10,861 bases of DNA, from the NCBI GenBank assembly GCA_035529155.1, contig DATKXF010000158.1, positions 1-10,861 of the forward strand, written 5' to 3'. The position numbers and the translations under genes were made by a program. This stretch comes from JAAEEP01 sp035529155 (GTDB lineage Archaea > Thermoplasmatota > Thermoplasmata > Methanomassiliicoccales > JAAEEP01). Numbering within the stretch: position 1 is the stretch's first letter; each line of letters starts with the position of its first letter. This document shows positions 1-6,150 of this stretch, piece after piece. The notes beneath the pieces were generated by a model, which had not been told where the DNA came from, ran no database searches, and saw only the letters and a program-made list of their open reading frames with translations.

Positions 1-1
1 C

Positions 2-376
2 CACCTGATACCGGAGGACGGTGTGGACGCCATGATCGATCTGATGAGGAGGTTGACCGTAGGACGCACCAAGTTGATGGTGGCCATGAGAAGGGAGAAT
101 CCCTCATACAATAGATTCTATCAGAAGGAGGACGTTGACGAGGGGAGGGTGGTGGAGGTTTACCTTGGGCGCCTGGGATATGAGTGCGTGGAGGATATGT
201 TCAGCTCAGATATGGACCCAGAGGCGTTGAAGCTCATCTATATGATGACGCGCGGACAGCCCCTGGCCCTTGACAGACTGAAAAGGGGTGATGACGAGGG
301 GCTTCGCTCGATGTACCCCAATGAAGAAGTGCGGTTCATGATGTATCTCCGAACCAAGAAGGCGACGCCCCAATGA
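2..376 (+). CDS. C-terminal part of a probable archaeal AAA/STAND-type ATPase (5' end outside window)
   Basis: The frame is open from base 2, so the gene very probably begins outside the window; the GTG at 23 and ATG at 32 are unlikely to be true starts. What is seen is the last ~124 residues: a basic helical stretch (TVGRTKLMVAMRREN), a mixed alpha/beta part, then IYMMTRGQPLALDRL and a C-terminal YPNEEVRFMMYLRTKK. The G-x-P followed by a hydrophobic helix (GQPLAL) resembles the GxP motif after the nucleotide-binding core of STAND/archaeal AAA ATPases, as far as I can judge by eye. No Walker A or B motif lies inside the window, so the ATPase call is inference. The TGA stop is followed directly by five T residues, which could aid termination, and 14 bases later comes the stop of the convergent adenosyltransferase gene. 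Confidence 0.5.
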   Translation, partial: HLIPEDGVDAMIDLMRRLTVGRTKLMVAMRRENPSYNRFYQKEDVDEGRVVEVYLGRLGYECVEDMFSSDMDPEALKLIYMMTRGQPLALDRLKRGDDEGLRSMYPNEEVRFMMYLRTKKATPQ

Positions 377-390
377 TTTTTCGGGCATCG

Positions 391-921
391 TCAGTATTCG
401 ATGCCCCTTCTAGCTGGTATCCCCTTCTTGAATGGATGTTTCACGGCATGGAACTCGGTGACGTAGTCCGCAATATCGTAGAAGGAAGATGGGGCGTACC
501 TACCAGTGACCACGACCTCCACTCCATTGGCCCTGCCTTTTAGAACCTTGGCGACTCGGTTCGGGTCCAACAGATTAAGGTGGACAGCGACATTCAGCTC
601 ATCGAGCACCACCAGATCAAAATCACCTGATGATAGGGCCCGCTCGGCAAACTCGAGGCCCTCTTCAGCGAGCATGATGTCCTCTGGAGAGGGGGCTTCC
701 TTGCCGAAGAAACGCCCGGCCCCGAACTGTCTGATCTCAACTCCCTTGAGGGCACTCACCGCCTTGAACTCACCAGAGTATTCCGTCGATTTTATCCACT
801 GGATAATGCAGACTCGAAGATCCTGTCCCCATGCTCTGAGCGCCAGACCAAAGGCTGCTGAGGATTTTCCCTTTCCATTTCCGGTGTAAACGTGCATGAG
901 GCCGAGAGATTCATTTGCCAA
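391..921 (-). CDS. cobO: Cob(I)yrinic acid a,c-diamide adenosyltransferase (BtuR/CobO/CobA family)
   Basis: This enzyme transfers the 5'-deoxyadenosyl group of ATP to reduced Co(I) corrinoid, releasing inorganic triphosphate, in cytoplasmic synthesis or salvage of adenosylcobalamin. Family hallmarks are visible: HVYTGNGKGKSSAAFG near the N-terminus, with the CobA-type P-loop at about residues 14-20; IQWIKS at about 40-45; a Walker-B-like LVVLDELN at 103-110; TGRYAP at 139-144; and a C-terminal KKGIPARRGIEY. I place the start at the TTG at 921, giving 176 aa beginning MANESLGLMHVYTG. It has an excellent Shine-Dalgarno (AAAGGGGGA, six bases upstream), whereas the ATG at 897 (168 aa) has none. 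The frame stays open upstream to an ATG at 1041, but that extension (48 residues before the ATG at 897) is not family-like. The gene is divergent from the CYTH gene and convergent with the ATPase fragment. Function is secure; only the start is uncertain. Confidence 0.93.
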   Translation of the reverse strand: MANESLGLMHVYTGNGKGKSSAAFGLALRAWGQDLRVCIIQWIKSTEYSGEFKAVSALKGVEIRQFGAGRFFGKEAPSPEDIMLAEEGLEFAERALSSGDFDLVVLDELNVAVHLNLLDPNRVAKVLKGRANGVEVVVTGRYAPSSFYDIADYVTEFHAVKHPFKKGIPARRGIEY

Positions 922-927
922 TGCGAT

Positions 928-936
928 TCCCCCTTT
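928..936 (-). promoter_or_regulatory. Ribosome binding site fixing a TTG start of the adenosyltransferase
   Basis: Read on the minus strand, AAAGGGGGA lies six bases before TTG at 921. The alternative ATG at 897 has no purine-rich element at a suitable distance. The resulting N-terminus (a short leader followed by HVYTGNGKGK) also matches the usual length in this family. This site therefore decides the start call. Confidence 0.6.
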
Positions 937-1041
937 CTCTCCCTGGATTGAGATTTCAATAGATATCCGTTTCTGATCGACGGGGATGCCCCTCCAGAAA
1001 AGAGCAAAAGGTAATAACGCAGGAACGAGGGTCCATGTCAT

Positions 1042-1578
1042 ATGTGTCCCGAGGTAGAGGTAAAGGTCGCCTGCAAGGATTTAAACGAGCTGGAGAAGAG
1101 GTTGATGAAGCAAGGTGCCATGGTGGTCGGTGAGGCCCTTCAGGAAGATGTCTATTTCGCCCACCCCTGTAGGGATTTCGGCACAAGCGACGAGGCTCTT
1201 AGGATCAGAAGATCCGGAGAAGAATGGAGACTCACCTACAAGGGGCCCAAGCTTGACAGGGAGACCAAGACCAGGGAGGAATTGGAGATCGTTATCGACC
1301 CCGAGGTGAGGACCATCCTGGAGAAGTTGGGGTTCGAAGAGGTCATGTCCATTCACAAGAGGAGAAAGATACTTACGCTGGGGGAGATCGAAGTCTCCTT
1401 GGACAGGGTTGAGGGTTTGGGAGATTTCGTGGAACTTGAGTATAAAGGTGAATCGGTGGAAATTGGGAGGAGGAGCATCTTCCAGGCCATGGAACGGCTT
1501 GGACTGGAGGGAAGCGAGAGAAGATCCTACCTTGAACTGCTTCTGAACATAAAAATAGAAAAGACTGGGCCCTTGTAG
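1042..1578 (+). CDS. cyaB: CYTH-domain protein, CyaB-like (class IV adenylate cyclase / triphosphatase superfamily)
   Basis: A 178-residue protein of the CYTH (triphosphate tunnel metalloenzyme) superfamily. The N-terminal signature ExExK is present as EVEVK (residues 4-8). Other tunnel residues are recognisable in order: the RIRR at 54-57, LTYKGP at 64-69, an acidic REELEI strand near 78-83, KRR at 106-108, SLDRVEGLGDFVELE at 119-133 and SYLELL at 162-167. Members bind triphosphate compounds with divalent metal inside a beta barrel; activities range from adenylate cyclase to thiamine-triphosphatase and tripolyphosphatase. Archaeal CyaB homologues are often labelled adenylate cyclase, but sequence alone does not decide the substrate. 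An in-frame TAA at 1015 precedes the ATG, so the start is well bounded. A TATA-like AAAAGGTAATAA near 1007-1018 would give a very short leader. The gene is divergent from the adenosyltransferase gene and ends five bases from the stop of the next, opposite gene. Confidence 0.85.
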   Translation: MCPEVEVKVACKDLNELEKRLMKQGAMVVGEALQEDVYFAHPCRDFGTSDEALRIRRSGEEWRLTYKGPKLDRETKTREELEIVIDPEVRTILEKLGFEEVMSIHKRRKILTLGEIEVSLDRVEGLGDFVELEYKGESVEIGRRSIFQAMERLGLEGSERRSYLELLLNIKIEKTGPL

Positions 1579-1583
1579 GGCAC

Positions 1584-1835
1584 TCAGAGGTCGGTTATCC
1601 TGCTGATAACGAACTCCTTGACATCCTTCTCATCCGGGATCGTCAGGGATTTCTTGAATCGCTCAGTACCATCGGGTAGGTAGTACCCTCTCGATATGGA
1701 AATGAACTCGTTCTCACCGTCGTCGGTGACGGCCCTTTTCCTCGCAACCTCGATGAAGTTGTTACGGCCAAAGGATATTTTATCTGCAGCGATTGTCACG
1801 AAATCGACTTTTTTTGTCCCAATGTTCTCCTCCAT
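1584..1835 (-). CDS. Small 83-aa protein of unknown function
   Basis: I do not recognise this gene with confidence. It encodes 83 residues from ATG 1835 (or 84 from ATG 1838), mostly predicted beta strands followed by a short helix: VDFVTIAADKISFGRNNF, then FISISRGYYLPDGTERFKKS, then a final IPDEKDVKEFVISRI helix. It has no cysteines, signal peptide or membrane segment, and is probably cytoplasmic. Beta strands followed by one C-terminal helix, with basic and aromatic residues on the strands, recall PC4-like or other single-stranded nucleic-acid-binding folds; that is only a suggestion. The start is fixed by a perfect AAGGAGG upstream (1842-1848). The frame is open further upstream to 1937, but that part overlaps the promoter-like AT-rich stretch. 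It converges on the CYTH gene with a five-base gap, so no terminator fits between them. Confidence 0.7.
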   Translation of the reverse strand: MEENIGTKKVDFVTIAADKISFGRNNFIEVARKRAVTDDGENEFISISRGYYLPDGTERFKKSLTIPDEKDVKEFVISRITDL

Positions 1836-1841
1836 CATGGG

Positions 1842-1848
1842 CCTCCTT
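1842..1848 (-). promoter_or_regulatory. Strong Shine-Dalgarno sequence of the 83-aa protein gene
   Basis: On the minus strand AAGGAGG sits three bases before ATG 1838 and six before ATG 1835, favouring the second ATG. It is the most canonical ribosome binding site in the window, where most lead genes appear leaderless or weakly led, suggesting efficient translation of this small protein. Confidence 0.65.
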
Positions 1849-1878
1849 GCAAACTGGTGGGTGGATTGTGAAATCCCT

Positions 1879-1891
1879 ATTAATCTTTTAC
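1879..1891 (-). promoter_or_regulatory. Putative TATA box of the 83-aa protein gene
   Basis: Read on the minus strand, a GGGGATG run (BRE-like purines) leads into TAAAAGATTAATAG, centred about 50 bases before the start codon. With the usual archaeal TATA-to-start distance of about 25 bases, this gives a leader of about 25 nt carrying the strong Shine-Dalgarno. Called by eye only. Confidence 0.35.
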
Positions 1892-2028
1892 ATCCCCGAT
1901 GTGTTCGATAGTCATTAGTAAACGCATCAAATGTCAATTCAATCCAATAAATCGCAGCATTGGCTAGATTTATCGAAATTCGACTGTGATCTAATATTGA
2001 TCGTGAATGATTGAATAACCGACATCTA

Positions 2029-2039
2029 GAAATAGATAC
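2029..2039 (+). promoter_or_regulatory. Putative TATA box of the CPBP protease gene (possibly leaderless)
   Basis: GAAATAGATAC is centred about 23 bases before the ATG at 2057, and no Shine-Dalgarno precedes that ATG. This fits a leaderless or near-leaderless archaeal transcript. The rest of the 1838-2056 gap is AT-rich, with no other reading frame or RNA that I can support. Confidence 0.3.
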
Positions 2040-2056
2040 CTGGGCATGATAACGCT

Positions 2057-3343
2057 ATGAGCTTGGGGGCGACGGGCCCGGTCGATGGGGACACCGCCCA
2101 GATCTGCCCCAGCTGTAGAATGACAATACCAGCCGATGCTGTGTTCTGCCCCCACTGTGGTACCAAGGTGAAAGAGGAACCTGTACCTCCCACTCCACCC
2201 CGATACGAGCCCCCGCCCGGTCCGCCAACGCTCATTGATGTGGGAAGGGGCGTTGCTGCTTACTCCACCCTTATCCTGCTCATTCTGCTCACGGTCAACA
2301 TTTTCATACTGATATGGAGCATCTCCGTGGTGCTTCCAGGAATCGATGACTCCACCTTCGCCTTCTACATAGTGACTCCGTGGATAATTGAATTGATAGA
2401 GATCGGGGGTAACGTGCTAGGTGCCTACCACATATTGCTGGTATTGATCATCACGGCATCCTTCATATGGATCGTTTGGAAGAGCCACTTCACCTTCATC
2501 GAGGAGTTGAGAATACGACCACTGAAGAAAGGACATAGTCCCCTGTATCTGGTGGGCACCTTCTTCTTCACCCTGCTCGCGTTCAACTTCTTCTACTACA
2601 TTATCCTGGAGGCCTTTGGAATCACTCCAACAACACCGGGTTTCGAGGGAGACCTGTGGAAGGCGTTGTTCGCGTTTGCCAACGCCTCGGTCTGGGAAGA
2701 ACTGATAACCCGGGTACTCTTCATTGGGATCCCCCTCATCCTCGTGGACCTAATTCGAAAAGATCGGATGCGCTGGAAATCATATTTCCTAGGTGGTGGT
2801 TTCAAGATGGATCGCCCAGAAATAATACTGGTGGTCTTTTCCTCATCCGTCTTTGCCCTCGCCCATCTCACATCCTGGGACGCGTTCAAGATTCCCCCGA
2901 CCTTCCTAGCGGGTCTGGCTCTCGGCTACCTTTTCCTGAGGGTGGGTTTGTACGCATCCATTATGCTCCATTTTGCATTCGATTACCTGTCGATACCAAT
3001 AGAAATCAGCCAGAGCCTGGTGGTGAGCGTCATAATCGGAATAGCGATGCTGGTCTGGATAGCGGTGGGCTCCTGCTACTTCTACTATTATGCGACCAAG
3101 GTGATCGGGTTCATCATGGGAAAGCAGCTCTGGCCCCCGAAACTGCTTAGGCCAAGGCCCCAGCCAGTGATCTATGCTCCCATTGAGTATTCCTCATCGC
3201 GAACTTATGGACAAAACATGGCCCGTCCACCCGGGACCTCGTGGGACCAGAGTTTTGGATTCTCATGCAAATACTGCGGGAACACCGAGGCGCGATACAA
3301 GGAAGGCGATTTTTACTGTCTGAGATGCGGTAGGAAGAACTAG
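2057..3343 (+). CDS. CPBP-family (CAAX protease/Abi-like) intramembrane protease with N- and C-terminal zinc ribbons
   Basis: A 428-residue polytopic membrane protein. Residues 17-34 form a zinc ribbon (CPSC...CPHC), followed by a proline-rich linker (41-58). About eight hydrophobic segments lie between roughly 66 and 350. The CPBP active-site motifs are all present: EExxxR at E214-E215...R219, FxxxH at F266...H270, and HxxxD at H305...D309. A second zinc ribbon, C404-x2-C407 and C421-x2-C424, ends the protein. The family (PF02517; Rce1/MroQ/Abi relatives) are glutamate-dependent intramembrane proteases that cleave prenylated or other membrane substrates; the substrate here is unknown. Both ribbons should lie on the same, probably cytoplasmic, side if the number of membrane spans is even. 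The gene stands alone and meets the TIM-barrel gene tail to tail, sharing CTAG. The fold call is firm, the role is not. Confidence 0.88.
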   Translation: MSLGATGPVDGDTAQICPSCRMTIPADAVFCPHCGTKVKEEPVPPTPPRYEPPPGPPTLIDVGRGVAAYSTLILLILLTVNIFILIWSISVVLPGIDDSTFAFYIVTPWIIELIEIGGNVLGAYHILLVLIITASFIWIVWKSHFTFIEELRIRPLKKGHSPLYLVGTFFFTLLAFNFFYYIILEAFGITPTTPGFEGDLWKALFAFANASVWEELITRVLFIGIPLILVDLIRKDRMRWKSYFLGGGFKMDRPEIILVVFSSSVFALAHLTSWDAFKIPPTFLAGLALGYLFLRVGLYASIMLHFAFDYLSIPIEISQSLVVSVIIGIAMLVWIAVGSCYFYYYATKVIGFIMGKQLWPPKLLRPRPQPVIYAPIEYSSSRTYGQNMARPPGTSWDQSFGFSCKYCGNTEARYKEGDFYCLRCGRKN

Positions 3344-4104
3344 GAGACCGAATCCACAAGATCCATCAGCGTTCTCTTTCCCCGTATGGCATCGTTGAGC
3401 GACCTCGACTCGATCACCATCTTTCCATCGTAACCTTGTAGCCCCCGTAGGACTGCCTGGAAATCGATACCCCCATCACCTATAGGAAGATGCTCATCCC
3501 TTGTCCCGGTGTTATCATGGATGTGCAGGTTCACGAATTCTCGAGAATGGAGGAGGAAGCGGTCGAGCATTCCGGAAACGTTTGCGTGGCCCACATCAAA
3601 GCAAACCCCGATGCCCGTTCCCTCCAAGAGGTAGAATAGCTCATCGGGACGCTTACACATGGAGAATGGAAAATCTGGCATGTTCTCCAAAGCGGCCTTC
3701 ACACCGAGATCATCTGCGGCCTTATCGATTTCAGCAAGGGAACTCTGCATCGCCTCGTAAACCCTTTCCTTGGCCAGCAGACCGATGGGTGACCAGAAGC
3801 CTGGGTGAAAAGTATAGGTGTCCATACCCATCCGGTCGGCGGCCTCCAAGCCTCTAATCAGTTCAGCAACGCCTGCCTCCCTGATATGAGGATTCAGTGA
3901 TCCGATGTTCACATCACTCATGGGTGCATGGGCGGAGAAGCTCATGTCATACGAGGACGTGACGCCCAGGAAGCGCTTTTCCACCTCAGGGAGGAAATGC
4001 TGTCCCTCCCCCATTACTTCCCAGGCGTCAAAATACTGATTGATGAAGCCCAGTGCCATCTCGAAGTCCAACAGGGAGAAGACGGGTGATGAGACAGAAA
4101 TCAT
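3340..4104 (-). CDS. Sugar phosphate isomerase/epimerase-like TIM barrel (AP endonuclease 2 family)
   Basis: A 254-residue protein of the xylose-isomerase-like TIM-barrel family (PF01261), which includes endonuclease IV and many sugar isomerases/epimerases. Candidate metal ligands appear in the expected order on successive strands: H59 (FSAHAP), H100 (TFHPGF), E140 (ALENMP), D170 and H173 (FDVGH), H196 (HIHDN), H205 with D211 (EHLPIGDG) and E232 (VIES). The cluster is complete, so a metal-dependent enzyme is likely, but the family is too diverse to name a substrate; endonuclease IV itself is less likely because the protein is shorter (~280 aa is usual) and lacks features I can match. The start overlaps the stop of the upstream UPF0201 gene as ATGA, indicating translational coupling. 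Its TAG stop overlaps the TAG of the protease gene on the other strand. Confidence 0.85.
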   Translation of the reverse strand: MISVSSPVFSLLDFEMALGFINQYFDAWEVMGEGQHFLPEVEKRFLGVTSSYDMSFSAHAPMSDVNIGSLNPHIREAGVAELIRGLEAADRMGMDTYTFHPGFWSPIGLLAKERVYEAMQSSLAEIDKAADDLGVKAALENMPDFPFSMCKRPDELFYLLEGTGIGVCFDVGHANVSGMLDRFLLHSREFVNLHIHDNTGTRDEHLPIGDGGIDFQAVLRGLQGYDGKMVIESRSLNDAIRGKRTLMDLVDSVS

Positions 4105-4484
4105 GGTATCTCCCCGTTGATTGTCTTTGGAGCAATATCGTCGATGACCGTGTCCAGTTCGACATCATCGATCACCACGTCGATGCTCCCCAAGGCCAGG
4201 CGCTCTTCGACAAAGCTCACCTTTCCTACATAGGCCACCTGCTTGTTCAGAGAGAAGGATGTCCGGTTGCCTTCCCTCCCCTTGAGGAGCTTTCTCCTTG
4301 CGGTATCCAAAATTCTGAGGTCAAGTAGAACCTCTTTGAACTTTTCCAAGGATGTGGTCTTGGCGAAGAAACCTGTTTCACCAATTTCGAACTCGCTTCC
4401 GGGAAAGATGTTGAGGATCGCCTGCTTCACTTTCTCGGGGTCCTCGGTAGGGAAGCAGCTGACACGCACGGTGACCTGGGACAT
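4101..4484 (-). CDS. UPF0201 family protein (archaeal RNA-binding-fold, PF01877-like)
   Basis: A 127-residue protein matching the archaeal UPF0201 (COG1931) pattern: an N-terminal strand then CFPTEDPEKVKQAILNIFPG (10-29), LRILDTARRKLLKG (56-69), the strand pair TSFSLNKQVAYVGKVSF (75-91), and an acidic C-terminal part with DVVIDDV and IAPKTING. The family has a dsRBD/L5-like fold and is suspected of binding RNA; no biochemical role is established that I know of. In some archaea UPF0201 is fused to a UPF0200 nucleotide-kinase-like domain; here it stands alone. It is the first gene of a two-gene operon, its TGA overlapping the ATG of the TIM-barrel gene. A TATA-like element 29 bases before the ATG and the lack of a Shine-Dalgarno suggest a leaderless message. 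Confidence 0.85.
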   Translation of the reverse strand: MSQVTVRVSCFPTEDPEKVKQAILNIFPGSEFEIGETGFFAKTTSLEKFKEVLLDLRILDTARRKLLKGREGNRTSFSLNKQVAYVGKVSFVEERLALGSIDVVIDDVELDTVIDDIAPKTINGEIP

Positions 4485-4505
4485 GTTCGGGGATAATGAG
4501 GTGGG

Positions 4506-4520
4506 TCTTTTGAAACTTTC
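4506..4520 (-). promoter_or_regulatory. Putative TATA box of the UPF0201-TIM barrel operon
   Basis: On the minus strand GAAAGTTTCAAAAGAC is centred about 29 bases before ATG 4484, the spacing expected for a leaderless or near-leaderless archaeal transcript. No Shine-Dalgarno is seen before the ATG. Called by eye only. Confidence 0.3.
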
Positions 4521-4574
4521 GGGGCAACGGTCGCCTATGTTGATGCATTATCAGAGGAAGGACTGATCGTCGAT

Positions 4575-4590
4575 ATTGGTTATTACCAAT
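4575..4590. repeat. Short perfect inverted repeat in the divergent intergenic region
   Basis: ATTGGT-TATT-ACCAAT: two six-base arms around a four-base centre, lying in the 209-base gap between the divergent UPF0201 operon (91 bases from its ATG) and the DP1 gene (104 bases from its ATG). It could be an operator for either unit or a chance palindrome. The rest of the gap holds only promoter-like sequence; I see no small reading frame or RNA gene. Confidence 0.35.
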
Positions 4591-4657
4591 GTCCGATCCC
4601 AGCGTTTCGTGATTCTATTTATGGTTCCGCACCTAACTCCAGGTTCCTCTTCGCAAC

Positions 4658-4668
4658 ATTAATTATGG
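4658..4668 (+). promoter_or_regulatory. Putative TATA box of the DP1 gene
   Basis: ATTAATTATGG is centred about 31 bases before ATG 4694, implying a leader of only a few bases. A second candidate, TTCTATTTATGG at 4613-4624, would start a longer leader. Called by eye only. Confidence 0.3.
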
Positions 4669-4693
4669 AGTCGGCCCTAACCCATAAGGGTAG

Positions 4694-6112
4694 ATGAAGG
4701 GACATGTTTTGGAGGCACTCGCAAGCGATGGCGTACTCCTGGAGCCCGACGCCATTGATTATCTCATGGGGCAAAATGATCCTTTGGCTTGTGCGAAGAC
4801 AGCGCTTTCGATGATGCCTCAGAAGCCCCTGATACTGACGCTTGACGACCTTATACCAAACGGAGTCCTAGGGGCTTTTCCGGCTCCTCCAGCCCCAGTA
4901 ATCCCCAGGAAGGAAACGGAAGTCAAGATTCTCCGTGATGTCACTGGGCTCTCCTGCTGTGAAGGCGATATAACCGACTTTGCCAGATACTTCCTTGACC
5001 GCTTCCGCAGGATCAAGAAGATGCTGGTAAGAAGGCGGGAACTCGCGGGCTGTGTTCCTATTGAAAAGGCCATGAAGGTGTCCAGGGAAGTACGCTTGAT
5101 AGCTATGGTGAATGAGGTGAGGAACACCAAGAACGGCCACAAGATGCTCGAGGTCGAGGACGAGGAAGGGAGATGCCTGGCTCTGATCACTAAAGGCTCG
5201 GATCTCATCAACGAGTCCGTCATTCCAGACGAGGTCGTGGGGATCGTTGGCAAAGCTTCGGCAAAAGGAGATATGGTCATCGTAGAGGAGCTGATCAGAC
5301 CTGACATCCCTCTGACAAAGACCTTTCAACCCATCGACTCGCCCGCTTCAGTGGCCTTCGTCTCCGATATCCACGTGGGCAGCAACACCTTCCTCGAAAA
5401 GCAATGGGAGAGAATGATTTCGTGGCTCAGGAGCAATTGGAAGGAGGACGGGATCGAGTACATGGTGATCCCGGGCGACATTGTGGACGGCATCGGTGTC
5501 TTCCCCAATCAGGAGGAGGAACTGGAGATCGACGACATCTTCCTGCAGTACGAAAGACTCTCAGAATTTTTCAAAGAGATCCCTGACGGGATTAAACTAA
5601 TCGTACAACCTGGGAATCACGATGCCGTACGTCCGGCGGAACCCCAACCAACCTTCTCCTCGAAGATCACGGAACTCTTCGACTCCTCGATAATGTTCGT
5701 CGGTAATCCATGCTTCCTGGAGATCGAGGGGCGGTCCATCCTCACCTACCATGGTAGAAGCATGGACGACCTCATCAACAGCATCCCGTCTCTGAGCTAC
5801 GAGACACCAATTGAGGCCATGAAGGAGATGCTGAAACGCAGGCATCTCGCACCCTTGTATGGGGGCAAGACCCCGGTGGCACCGGAAAAGGAGGATTATT
5901 TGGTCATAGATCAGGTTCCGGACATCTTCGTCACCGGACACGTTCACGGTGCTGGCTTGTCCGAGTACAGGGGGGTGAAACTGATCAACGCATCAACCTG
6001 GCAGGCCCAAACCTCATTCCAGAGAATGCACAACTTCAACCCAGATCCGGCGAAGGTCCCCATCATTCACCTGGGGACCGGCAGGAGCACGATGATGGAT
6101 TTCAATTCCTAA
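4694..6112 (+). CDS. polB: DNA polymerase II (PolD) small subunit DP1, 3'-5' exonuclease
   Basis: The small subunit of the archaeal replicative polymerase D, which proofreads for and stabilises the large subunit DP2. In order (472 aa): an N-terminal helical part (1-45), a proline-rich linker (about 60-72), an OB-fold region (about 132-205, starting VRLIAMVNEVRNTKNGHKML), and a calcineurin-like phosphoesterase domain. The metal-binding motifs are all intact: SDIHVGS (D225, H227), PGDIVDG (D262, D265), PGNHD (N308, H309, D310), TYHGR (H353) and TGHVHG (H416, H418), so Mre11-like exonuclease activity is expected. The length is in the range of shorter euryarchaeal DP1 proteins; Pyrococcus DP1 is longer at its N-terminus. 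The start is certain within a codon: an in-frame TAG lies immediately before the ATG. The DP2 gene is not in the window. The ATP synthase operon converges from the right with a 38-base gap after the small membrane-peptide frame. Confidence 0.96.
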   Translation: MKGHVLEALASDGVLLEPDAIDYLMGQNDPLACAKTALSMMPQKPLILTLDDLIPNGVLGAFPAPPAPVIPRKETEVKILRDVTGLSCCEGDITDFARYFLDRFRRIKKMLVRRRELAGCVPIEKAMKVSREVRLIAMVNEVRNTKNGHKMLEVEDEEGRCLALITKGSDLINESVIPDEVVGIVGKASAKGDMVIVEELIRPDIPLTKTFQPIDSPASVAFVSDIHVGSNTFLEKQWERMISWLRSNWKEDGIEYMVIPGDIVDGIGVFPNQEEELEIDDIFLQYERLSEFFKEIPDGIKLIVQPGNHDAVRPAEPQPTFSSKITELFDSSIMFVGNPCFLEIEGRSILTYHGRSMDDLINSIPSLSYETPIEAMKEMLKRRHLAPLYGGKTPVAPEKEDYLVIDQVPDIFVTGHVHGAGLSEYRGVKLINASTWQAQTSFQRMHNFNPDPAKVPIIHLGTGRSTMMDFNS

Positions 6113-6150
6113 TGTTGATGGGAAAACAATCACGGGGAAGCGGTTTAGGA

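Noticed and set aside
23..376. GTG at 23 as the start of the first gene
   Set aside because: The frame is open to the left edge and the preceding residues continue naturally, so the gene is truncated by the window.
922..1041. N-terminal extension of the adenosyltransferase up to ATG 1041
   Set aside because: The extra residues do not resemble the family N-terminus and would abut the divergent CYTH start; the TTG at 921 has a good ribosome binding site and gives the usual length.
1576..1578. TAG codons as possible pyrrolysine codons (known in some Methanomassiliicoccales)
   Set aside because: TAG occurs here only at natural protein ends (CYTH, protease, TIM barrel, subunit B), where readthrough would extend into opposite-strand or overlapping genes without plausible sequence.
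4485..4693. Small RNA (box C/D-like) in the 209-base intergenic gap
   Set aside because: TTGATG and CTGA words are present, but a proper C box with paired C'/D' boxes is not; promoter sequence explains the gap better.
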